Origin: Actinopolyspora alba
GTDB taxonomy: Bacteria > Actinomycetota > Actinomycetes > Mycobacteriales > Pseudonocardiaceae
DNA length: 64,000 bases
NCBI RefSeq assembly: GCF_900112765.1
Contig: NZ_FOMZ01000001.1
Coordinates: 1 to 64,000, forward strand
Direction: 5' to 3'
Part shown: positions 46,553 through 53,572 of the stretch, one piece after another
How the letters are laid out: each line of letters opens with the position of its first letter
How positions within the stretch are numbered: the stretch's first letter is position 1
Position numbers and translations under genes: made by a program
The notes under the pieces: generated by a model
What the model saw: the letters and a program-made list of their open reading frames with translations, nothing else
The model's database searches: none
What the model was told of the DNA's origin: nothing

Positions 46553-48010
46553 ATGAGTGATGTGCCCTTCGGGTTCGGCCCCCAAGATCCCGACAACGAG
46601 GAACCCGATGATCGCAACAGGGGCGACTCATCGGACGGTGGCTCCGGGGGCGGCGCCGGCTTTTCCGGAGGAGCGGGTTCCTTCCCCGGCTTCGGCGGGA
46701 TGCCGGGTCCCGGGGGCATGCCCGGTTCCGGCGGTATGCCGAATTTCGACATCAGCGCGCTCGGCCAGATGCTGACCCAGCTCGGGCAGGCCCTCAGCCA
46801 CTCCTCGAGTGGTGACTCGGGGCCGGTCAACTACGACCTGGCCAAGCAGCTGGCCCACCAGCAGCTGCAGACCAACAAGCACACCGAGCGGCCGACCCAG
46901 CAGCAGACCAAGGCCATCGAGGACGGCATCCAGCTCGCCGAGCTCTGGCTGGACCCCACGACCGCATTCCCGACCGGTACGCACGTGGTGCGGTCCTGGT
47001 CGGCAGGCGACTGGGTGGACAACACGCTGCCCACCTGGAAGCGGCTGTGCGATCCGGTGGCCGAGCGCGTCTCCGAGGCGTGGCTGGAAGCGCTGCCGGA
47101 CGAGGCCAAGCAGGCCGCTGGGCCGATCGTGTCCATGCTCGGCCAGATGGGCGGGCTGACCTTCGGGTCCCAGCTGGGCAACGGGCTGGCACAGCTCGGC
47201 GGTGAAGTGCTCACCTCCACCGACGTGGGGCTCCCGCTCGGCCCGGACGGGACGGCCGCACTGCTGCCCGCCAACATCGAGCGTTTCGGGAAGGGCCTGG
47301 ATCGTCCCGCCAGCGAGGTGACCGTCTTCCTGGCGGCACGGGAGGCCGCGCACCACCGGCTGTTCAGTCACGTGCCCTGGCTGCGGCAGCGGTTGCTGGC
47401 GACAGTCGAGGAGTACGCACGCGGTATCCACGTCGACACCTCCTCGCTGGAGGACCTGGCGAGCAAGGTCGATCCGAGCGACCCGAACTCGATGCAGGAG
47501 TTGATGAACTCCGGCATGCTGGAACCGCGAACCACCGACGAGCAACAGGCCGCGCTGACCCGGCTGGAGACGCTGCTGGCCCTGGTCGAGGGCTGGGTCG
47601 ACGTAGTGGTCGCCGACGCGGTCGGGGAACGACTGCCCGGCGCCGACGCGCTCAGCGAGACGGTGCGACGCAGGCGCGCCACCGGCGGACCCGCCGAGCA
47701 GACCTTCGCGACCCTCGTGGGACTGCAGCTGCGTCCGCGCCGGCTGCGGGCGGCGGCATCGCTGTGGCGGCTGCTCACGGAACGGCACGGTGTCACGAGC
47801 CGTGACCGGGTCTGGGATCACCCGGATCTGTTGCCGGACGGTTCCGATCTGGACGAGCCGCTGGACTTCGCCGATCGCTGGGGCCAGAGCAACGAGGATC
47901 TGGACGATCCGATCGCGGCCATTCGACGGGCCGAGGCCGCCGAGCAGGCGGGCGAATCCGGTTCGGAGGATTCCACCGGCGAGGAGCGCGGCGAGGACGA
48001 CGACCGCTGA
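46553..48010 (+). CDS. DUF2342 zinc-dependent metalloprotease
   Basis: A 485-residue cytosolic protein of the DUF2342/coenzyme F420-type hydrolase-like family annotated as zinc-dependent metalloprotease. The N-terminal ~60 residues are Gly/Pro-rich (GGAGFSGGAGSFPGFGGMPG). Conserved parts are WSAGDWVDNTLPTWKRLCDP, QLGNGLAQLGGEVL and AAREAAHHRLFSHVPWLRQRL, where the His pair and Glu of the metal site lie (~264). C-terminal RPRRLRAAASLWRLLTERHG precedes an acidic tail. The ATG at 46553 starts MSDVPFGFG as in homologues. Corresponds to Rv3195. Confidence 0.92.
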   Translation: MSDVPFGFGPQDPDNEEPDDRNRGDSSDGGSGGGAGFSGGAGSFPGFGGMPGPGGMPGSGGMPNFDISALGQMLTQLGQALSHSSSGDSGPVNYDLAKQLAHQQLQTNKHTERPTQQQTKAIEDGIQLAELWLDPTTAFPTGTHVVRSWSAGDWVDNTLPTWKRLCDPVAERVSEAWLEALPDEAKQAAGPIVSMLGQMGGLTFGSQLGNGLAQLGGEVLTSTDVGLPLGPDGTAALLPANIERFGKGLDRPASEVTVFLAAREAAHHRLFSHVPWLRQRLLATVEEYARGIHVDTSSLEDLASKVDPSDPNSMQELMNSGMLEPRTTDEQQAALTRLETLLALVEGWVDVVVADAVGERLPGADALSETVRRRRATGGPAEQTFATLVGLQLRPRRLRAAASLWRLLTERHGVTSRDRVWDHPDLLPDGSDLDEPLDFADRWGQSNEDLDDPIAAIRRAEAAEQAGESGSEDSTGEERGEDDDR

Positions 48011-48257
48011 TCGGCATCCCGGCTCTGTCGCCGGGGCCGGCCGATCCACGACCGGGTACTCGCTCCCTCGGAACCGAACGCGGGCGATCCGGCGTGCGGG
48101 ACGGCTCGACTTCGATCGAGCGGTCGGACGACGTCGGGCCCCGTTTCCGCGAACAGGGTCCCGCGAAGACGGCACGGCCGGGCGAGGCGGGGCGCTGTTC
48201 GTCGCCGGTCGCACTCGCCGCCGCCCGACCACCGGCCTCACCGGGGGCGGATTCCGG

Positions 48258-48812
48258 TCAGTCGACTTCGTCGCCGGATTCCGGTTCCTCGGCTCCCGTC
48301 CCGAGATCGGCGGCCGCGGTCAGCCCTTCGAGATAGCCGATGGCCCGTTCCGTCCTGGGATAGCGGTTCACCCACTCCCAGAAGTCCGCGCCGTGGCCCG
48401 GAACCAGCAAGTGCGCGAGTTCGTGCACCAGCACGTAGTCGAGCACCCAGCTCGGGACCTCCCGAAGCCTGCGACTGACGCGGATGGTGCCCTCGGCGGG
48501 TGTGCAGGAAGCCCATCTGGTGCGCATCGGGGCGACCCATCGGACTCCGGCCGCCACGGCGAGCCCGTCCAGATAACGCTGGGACAGTTCGGCGCACCGG
48601 TTCAGCAGCGCTTCGTCGGAAGCCCTGGCCGGCGACTTGCGGCGAGTCTCGCTGCGACGCAGTCTGCTGAGCATCTCGTCGACCCAGTGCCGCTCCTCGG
48701 CACGGCTCATCCGCGCGGGTAGCAGTACGACCACCTTGCCACCGTCCCGGTACGCACTGACCGTCTGCTTTCTCCGCTTGCTGCGGCGCACCTCCACTTG
48801 CGGTTCGGTCAC
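48258..48812 (-). CDS. YgjP/WLM-type M48-like metallopeptidase
   Basis: A 184-residue protein. The catalytic motif VHELAHLLVPGHGADFW (~128-144, HExxH plus a downstream His) and VAPMRTRWASCTPAEGTIRVS are diagnostic of the YgjP (DUF45) family. The N-terminal strand-rich part VEVRRSKRRKQTVSAYRDGG is typical. The GTG at 48812 is the first start consistent with homologues. Corresponds in position to the short metallopeptidase gene beside the DUF2342 gene in relatives. Confidence 0.93.
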   Translation of the reverse strand: MTEPQVEVRRSKRRKQTVSAYRDGGKVVVLLPARMSRAEERHWVDEMLSRLRRSETRRKSPARASDEALLNRCAELSQRYLDGLAVAAGVRWVAPMRTRWASCTPAEGTIRVSRRLREVPSWVLDYVLVHELAHLLVPGHGADFWEWVNRYPRTERAIGYLEGLTAAADLGTGAEEPESGDEVD

Positions 48813-49107
48813 GACCGGAGAGCCTAGCGAGGTCGATCGTGCTCGCGGGTTCCGCTGTGATCCGAACCGCAGATCAACTGCCCATTCCGCATCGAGGAAT
48901 CGGGGGAGCGCTGCGAATATGACTGATCGACACGAATCGAACACGCGCTGCTACCCCCGAACGGGTTAAGACATTCATCCGAAATCGCGATATGCCGAGC
49001 TCCTGCGCGCTGCTCCGGGCGCGGGTACCTTTTGCCCAGCACAGTTCCGAGGCCCGCCATGACGAGCTTGAACGCTTCGGAAGAACAGTTACCCAGTGGA
49101 GGCAGCC

Positions 49108-49272
49108 GTGGCCGAGACGTACAACGGTTACTGCGTAAAGTGCCGGGAGAAGCGGGACTTCACCGGTGAGATATCGGAGACGAACGGTAGACGGATGGCC
49201 AAGGGGACCTGCCCGGTCTGCGGCACCAAGATGACCCGCATTCTCGGCAAGGCGCACAACACCCAGGGCTAG
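49108..49272 (+). CDS. DUF5679 zinc-ribbon protein
   Basis: A 54-residue protein too short for most gene callers. It starts at GTG with GTGGAGG six bases upstream and reads AETYNGYCVKCREKRDF, then MAKGTCPVCGTKMTRILGK. The two CxxC pairs form a zinc ribbon of the DUF5679 type, common in actinobacteria near ABC1-kinase genes. Role unknown. Its stop codon lies inside a 16-bp tandem repeat. Confidence 0.92.
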   Translation: MAETYNGYCVKCREKRDFTGEISETNGRRMAKGTCPVCGTKMTRILGKAHNTQG

Positions 49273-49309
49273 CACGCCCCAGGGCCAGCACGCCCCAGGG
49301 CCAGCACGC
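49264..49309 (+). repeat. 16-bp tandem repeat over the DUF5679 stop codon
   Basis: Three units start at 49264, 49280 and 49296: CAGGGCTAGCACGCCC, CAGGGCCAGCACGCCC and CAGGGCCAGCACGCAT. Only the first contains the TAG stop, so the duplication arose from the end of the gene. Confidence 0.85.
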
Positions 49310-49547
49310 ATCGCCGCCGAGGAGCGAGCCCCGGCGGTGAACAATGCCGCTCACAACCGCGTCGACGGCTCCTGGGACGGCGATTCGTCCGTTTTCGACC
49401 CCCTTTCACCGGTTCGGCGGAACGATCCGTCGAGGACGATCTTGCACACGGCTACGCGAAAACCTCTAGCATGTCGGTGAACCCGTAGGCGTGTGCTCCG
49501 GGACGGCTCGTTGTCCCGGCGCCCTGCCGACTGGAAGGGAGTTCCCC

Positions 49548-50858
49548 GTGAGCGACGTCCCCCGCCGAGCAGCACAGCGCACCGCCAAGCTCGCCAGCCT
49601 GCCGCTCGGCGCCGCGGGCAGAGTGGCCGCGGGATGGGGGAAGCGGCTCACCGGGCAGGACGCGGACACCGTCAGCGCCGATTTCTCCGCGCGTACGGCC
49701 GAACAGCTGTTCGCCGTGCTCGGGCAGCTCAAGGGTGGGGCGATGAAGTTCGGGCAGGCGCTGAGCGTGTTCGAGGCCGCCGTACCCGATGAACTCGCCG
49801 AGCCATACCGGGACGCACTGTCCAAGCTGCAGACGACCTCGCAGCCGATGTCGGAGTCCAGCGTACGGCGCACCCTGGACGAGCAGTTGGGAAGCGGCTG
49901 GCACGCGCGCTTCGCCGAGTTCGACGAGTCGCCCACCGCCGCCGCGAGCATCGGCCAGGTGCATCGGGCGGTCTGGCACGACGGCAGGGAGGTCGCCGTC
50001 AAGATCCAGTACCCGGGCGCGGACGAGGCACTGCGTTCCGACCTGCGCCAGTTGATGCGCTTCTCCCGGCTCTTCCAGTCGATGCTGCCCGGCGCGGAGA
50101 TCAAACCGCTGCTGCGCGAGTTGCAGGACAGGATGGTCGAGGAGCTGGACTACCGCACCGAGGCCGACAACCAGCGCTCGTTCGCGACGGTGTTCGAGGG
50201 CGACGAGCTGGTGCACGTCCCCCGGGTGGTGGCGAGCTCACCCAAGGTCATGGTCACCGAGTGGGTGTCGGGCACGCCGTTCGCCGAGATCATCAGCAAT
50301 GGGAGCCGGGAACAGCGCGACCGGGCGGGCGAGCTGCTCGGCGAGTTCCACTTCTCGTCCCCGGCCCGGGTCGGCCTGCTGCATGCCGATCCCCATCCCG
50401 GCAACTTCCAGCTACTTCCCGACGGCAGGCTGACAGTGATCGACTTCGGCGCGGTCGCCAGACTCCCGGAAGGACTGCCGAGGACGCTGGGACGCATGCT
50501 GCGGCTGGCGCTCGAGGACCGGGCCGAGGAGCTCATGGAACTGCTGCGGAACGATCGGTTCGTGCAGACGGACTCCGAACTCCGTGCCGAGGACGTGCAG
50601 GCGTACCTCGGGCCGTTCGTGGATCCGGCGCGAACCGAGACCTTCCACTTCACCCGCTCGTGGCTACAGCGGCAGGCCGACCGGGTGGGGGATCTGCGCA
50701 GTCCCGAGTTCCGCACCGGCCGGTCGCTGAACCTGCCCCCGGACTACCTGCTGATACACCGGGTGACGCTGGGAGCGACCGGAATCCTGTGCCAGCTGGA
50801 CGCGGAGGTACCCGCCAGGGAGATCATCTCGCACTGGCAGCCCGGATTCGCGGACTGA
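49548..50858 (+). CDS. ABC1/UbiB-family atypical kinase
   Basis: A 436-residue protein of the ABC1 (ADCK/UbiB) family. The KxGQ motif is at LKGGAMKFGQALSVF (~62-76), the ATP-binding AAASIGQVHRAVW with the Ala-rich loop at ~125, VAVKIQYPGAD with the catalytic Lys (~148), EELDYRTEADNQRSF, HADPHPGNFQLL and VIDFGAVARL (metal-binding DFG). These point to a small-molecule or lipid kinase/ATPase rather than a protein kinase. The GTG at 49548 follows GAAGGGAG. Corresponds to Rv3197, adjacent to whiB7 in mycobacteria. Confidence 0.94.
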   Translation: MSDVPRRAAQRTAKLASLPLGAAGRVAAGWGKRLTGQDADTVSADFSARTAEQLFAVLGQLKGGAMKFGQALSVFEAAVPDELAEPYRDALSKLQTTSQPMSESSVRRTLDEQLGSGWHARFAEFDESPTAAASIGQVHRAVWHDGREVAVKIQYPGADEALRSDLRQLMRFSRLFQSMLPGAEIKPLLRELQDRMVEELDYRTEADNQRSFATVFEGDELVHVPRVVASSPKVMVTEWVSGTPFAEIISNGSREQRDRAGELLGEFHFSSPARVGLLHADPHPGNFQLLPDGRLTVIDFGAVARLPEGLPRTLGRMLRLALEDRAEELMELLRNDRFVQTDSELRAEDVQAYLGPFVDPARTETFHFTRSWLQRQADRVGDLRSPEFRTGRSLNLPPDYLLIHRVTLGATGILCQLDAEVPAREIISHWQPGFAD

Positions 50859-50865
50859 GGGCGGC

Positions 50866-50933
50866 GATTTCGCGAGAAATCGAGGGACGCGGGGCCACAC
50901 CGCACCACCGGCCCGGCGATTTCGCGAGAAATC
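50866..50933 (+). repeat. Palindromic repeat doublet (locus D)
   Basis: Two perfect units GATTTCGCGAGAAATC at 50866-50881 and 50918-50933, 52 bases apart as at locus A, with a related GC-rich spacer (GGGGCCACACC, CACCACCGG). The first unit starts seven bases after the ABC1-kinase stop. Confidence 0.85.
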
Positions 50934-51006
50934 GACGCACCCTCGGCGCTCTCGGCACCGAACACCCACCACCCTCGCAATCGGCGCCGCCGCGGGTTCT
51001 CCGGTG

Positions 51007-51077
51007 CGGCTCTCGCGAGGAAGGCCCGACGTTGTGTAGGTCGCTACCCGACGTCGGGCCTCCCGGAGCGAGAGCCG
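51007..51077. terminator. Nested hairpin between convergent genes
   Basis: Outer arms CGGCTCTCGC (51007-51016) and GCGAGAGCCG (51068-51077), inner arms AGGCCCGACGT (51022-51032) and ACGTCGGGCCT (51051-51061). It lies between the ends of the ABC1-kinase and methyltransferase genes and could stop transcription from both sides. No T-tract on either strand. Confidence 0.65.
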
Positions 51078-51130
51078 TGCGCGAGGTTCCGCCACACGCA
51101 CCCCTACGAAAACCGGGGTGACGAACCCTG

Positions 51131-51994
51131 TCACGTGGGTTTGCGGCCGACGAACACGCTGTGCGCGGCGAGGTAGTAGAGATCGTCCCGCCGCCCTGCG
51201 TAGTGCGGCCCCCGCTCGTCGAGCAGCTGGTCTAGCGCGGCCAGGTCGTCGGCGGAGCACTCCTCCACGGCGGCCTCGCGCAGCCACTCCAACCTGCGCA
51301 GCACGATGTCGCGCACCGAACCGGTGACCGGAGCGGGCCAGTCCACCAGGTAGCTCCACGACTCGACGTCTCCCAGCCCCGCCTGCCGCAGTGCCGTCGA
51401 CCAACCGACGGGCAGCCGCACCGTACCCGGCATCTCGGCTCGCATCCGGCGGAACCAGGAGTGCCGCGCCGCCAGCAGGCGCTCCTCCAGTCCGGGTTCA
51501 CCGACACCGACGTCCCAGGGCAGCACGTGCGCCCACAGCCCGGACTCCACGACAACCAGTCTGCCTCCCGGACGGACCAGTTCCGCCAGCCGACGCAAGC
51601 CGGCCAGCTGGTCGGGCAGGTGGTGCACGACCAGCGAGGAGAAAACCAGATCGGCACTGCCCACCGCGGCACCGAGTTCCTCGTCGGCGGCATCGGCCCG
51701 CACGCCGCGCACCTCGACCCCCGAGGCGGCGTGTTCGGTGGCGTGGCGCTCGGCCTCGGCGAGCAGCTCAGGCGCGGAATCGACGAGGGTAACCGTGCCA
51801 CCCGGCAGAGTGGCGGCGAACGCCGCGGCCGCGCCGCCCGCCCCTGATCCGACGTCGATCACCGAGTGGCAGGCGTCCCCCGCGACCAGTGTCTCCGCGA
51901 TTCGCCGTGTCTGGGTCGCGGTGAGGCCGTCCTCGTCCCGCAGCTGCCGCAACCGGGTGTCCCAGTCGATGTTGTCGTGCGAATGATGGTGCAT
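51131..51994 (-). CDS. SAM-dependent class I methyltransferase
   Basis: A 287-residue protein. The SAM-binding fold shows VIDVGSGAGGAAAAFAA (motif I, ~45-60), VTLVDSAPELL (acidic end of strand 2), DADAADEELG and VFSSLVVHHLPDQLAGL. The N-terminus is His-rich (MHHHSHDN). The ATG at 51994 is chosen because the upstream open frame has no family-like residues. The ribosome site is poor and TAAGCT lies ten bases before it, so a leaderless transcript is possible. Substrate unknown. Confidence 0.87.
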   Translation of the reverse strand: MHHHSHDNIDWDTRLRQLRDEDGLTATQTRRIAETLVAGDACHSVIDVGSGAGGAAAAFAATLPGGTVTLVDSAPELLAEAERHATEHAASGVEVRGVRADAADEELGAAVGSADLVFSSLVVHHLPDQLAGLRRLAELVRPGGRLVVVESGLWAHVLPWDVGVGEPGLEERLLAARHSWFRRMRAEMPGTVRLPVGWSTALRQAGLGDVESWSYLVDWPAPVTGSVRDIVLRRLEWLREAAVEECSADDLAALDQLLDERGPHYAGRRDDLYYLAAHSVFVGRKPT

Positions 51995-52520
51995 GATCAA
52001 CAAGCTTAGCCGGTCGGACAACCGAATTCCGCTCCGCACAACGGCATCCGGCCCGGTTCCGACGGTGTGCCCGTCCGGGCGGGGCCTCGGCACGCCCGGT
52101 TCGGGCGAACACCGGTGGCCGGCTCGTACGCGAACACCGCGCACTCGCCGGGCCACGACAGCTCATCGAGCTCGTCCGAACTCACGCGTCGGACGGAACT
52201 TCTCCGGTCGTGTCGTCGACCGGAGGAGGTTGTGTTCCGCGGTCGAGGGGCCCCGGGAGGTCGCGAACCGCGCCCCTCGGGCACCCCGCTCGGAACTCGG
52301 ATCAGATACGCCGTTCGTAACGTTCGGCCCGTCGGGACGCGAAGCACGCCAACCGGCGCCAGAACCGCACGGCGGCGATCCGGTGCGGCAGCCTGGCGCG
52401 CTCGGCTTCACCGCGGAACTGTCGACAGCGTAATCGCGTGGTTTCCTCGGGATACATTCCGCTGGTCTCACTTCCGTGAACATGGCTGTTCGGTTGTTGG
52501 TCGGAGCGGTCTCGCGGTGA
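51995..52520. other. Intergenic region between the methyltransferase and whiB7
   Basis: 526 bases without a supported gene on either strand. A perfect 9-bp stem CTCCGGTCG (52202-52210) with CGACCGGAG (52217-52225) and a six-base loop may terminate the whiB7 transcript, though no T-tract follows. Confidence 0.4.
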
Positions 52521-52892
52521 TCACGCGGCACGTCCGCGGACCGCCGAACCACCCGCACCGGCCGGGTCGGCCGACCGGTGCTTGCGGGGCCGCCCCCTCG
52601 GCCGTTTGCGAGCGATCACGGAGCCGTGTTCGACGATCTCGCCGCCCCAGACCCCCCAGGGCTCCGCCCGCGCCAGAGCTCCCGCCAGGCACTCGGACCT
52701 GATCGGGCACTCGGCGCACAGCTGCTTGGCGCGTTCGAGTTCGGACGGGTTCTCGGCGAACCACAGGTCCGGATCCCGACGACACGGGACTCGCTCGTCC
52801 GTGTCGGGCGCGGTGTGCAGCAGAGCGGAAACGGCTCCGCCGTGATTGCCGGTCTCGCCCCAGGTTGCCGCAGGGGCACTGCCGGTCGACAT
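52521..52892 (-). CDS. whiB7: WhiB7-type redox-sensing regulator with AT-hook
   Basis: A 123-residue Wbl protein. The four Fe-S cysteines are in VPCRRDPDLWF and QLCAECPIRSECLAG (C...CxxCxxxxxC). The turn GVWGGEI follows, and then the AT-hook ARKRPRGRPRKH, which identifies WhiB7 among Wbl proteins. WhiB7 contacts the primary sigma factor and activates intrinsic antibiotic-resistance genes. The ATG at 52892 has AGGAGGAG upstream. uvrD2 lies upstream on the same strand, as in Mycobacterium. A ~400-base leader with upstream ORFs and an attenuator precedes it. Confidence 0.93.
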   Translation of the reverse strand: MSTGSAPAATWGETGNHGGAVSALLHTAPDTDERVPCRRDPDLWFAENPSELERAKQLCAECPIRSECLAGALARAEPWGVWGGEIVEHGSVIARKRPRGRPRKHRSADPAGAGGSAVRGRAA

Positions 52893-52985
52893 GCGTTCTC
52901 CTCCTGATGAGATGAATTCTTCGACGCTGTTCGGCGCTATAAGTTGATCCAATTTGGACGGAAGATTCGAGAACGGGGACACATT

Positions 52986-53019
52986 AAAAAAGCCGCGAAC
53001 CCCATACCGGGTCCGCGGC
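52986..53019 (-). promoter_or_regulatory. Transcription attenuator in the whiB7 leader
   Basis: On the minus strand GCCGCGGACCC pairs with GGGTTCGCGGC-type sequence (11-bp stem with one G-T pair, six-base loop) and is followed directly by TTTTTT (52991-52986). It lies 94 bases before the whiB7 ATG and 31 bases after the end of upstream ORF 2, so it would block whiB7 unless antiterminated. Confidence 0.8.
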
Positions 53020-53050
53020 CGAAAGAGCGATTGTCACTCGACTGAGTAAC

Positions 53051-53230
53051 TCAGGTACTTCGCTCCGGCACGACCCGACCCGGGTAGGTTTTGCTCGGCT
53101 CAACATCACGATGCGTGCACAGACGCGCGGGGCCGATATTCGCGGCTCGCTTCGCGAACGTCGACATACCGGTGCTCATCGGCGCGATCGCGTGCTGGTC
53201 CACCGCCGACAACCAGTCGTTTCTACGCAT
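53051..53230 (-). CDS. Upstream ORF 2 in the whiB7 leader
   Basis: A 59-codon frame starting ATG at 53230 (MRRNDWLSAVDQHAIAP) with a modest GAAGGCGG site, ending in a TGA that lies within a small hairpin CTGAG-TAA-CTCAG (53042-53054). It overlaps the end of upstream ORF 1. Its position between promoter and attenuator suggests that its translation senses ribosome stress, as shown for whiB7 leaders in mycobacteria. Direct proof of translation is lacking. Confidence 0.55.
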   Translation of the reverse strand: MRRNDWLSAVDQHAIAPMSTGMSTFAKRAANIGPARLCTHRDVEPSKTYPGRVVPERST

Positions 53231-53270
53231 CGCGCACACCGCCTTCTCGTGACCCCGGCCGGACGAGCAT
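53223..53270 (-). CDS. Upstream ORF 1 in the whiB7 leader
   Basis: A 15-codon frame MLVRPGSREGGVRDA with a strong GGAGAGGAC site directly before the ATG. Its TAG overlaps the start region of upstream ORF 2 (ATGCGTAG), an arrangement that allows reinitiation or competition. Probably regulatory rather than producing a functional peptide. Confidence 0.45.
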   Translation of the reverse strand: MLVRPGSREGGVRDA

Positions 53271-53294
53271 GTCCTCTCCGGCCTGCCGACAGGC

Positions 53295-53334
53295 AGATTA
53301 TTCGGGGGGCCACACACGGCGCAAGTGATTTTTC
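53295..53334 (-). promoter_or_regulatory. Predicted whiB7 promoter with AT-rich activator motif
   Basis: On the minus strand GAAAAAT (53334-53328) is followed after three bases by TTGCGC (-35, 53324-53319) and, 18 bases on, TAATCT (-10, 53300-53295). An AT-rich element three bases upstream of the -35 is the known signature of promoters activated by WhiB7 through its AT-hook, including its own. Confidence 0.7.
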
Positions 53335-53572
53335 ACAGCGTTGTGCCCAGCGGTGGAAACTCCCGCGCCGAGTGGATTTCGCCGGCCGGTCGGCGTCCTG
53401 ACCGGACAACCGGGAACCACCGGAGCGGAGCACACCGACCCGCGCTCTCCCGCGCGGGGACGGATGTGGCATGAGTTACCCACCCGGTGCCGGAAACACC
53501 GTGGCGGGGTCGGCAGCGGCCGTGGGCGAACATCCCGTGAAGCGAGGTGACAGGTCCTACCCGCCGCTTCTC

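Noticed and set aside
52006-52558. Several overlapping 100-200 codon frames between the methyltransferase and whiB7
   Set aside because: They are Arg/Pro-rich on both strands, have no ribosome sites and overlap each other, as expected of GC-rich non-coding DNA.
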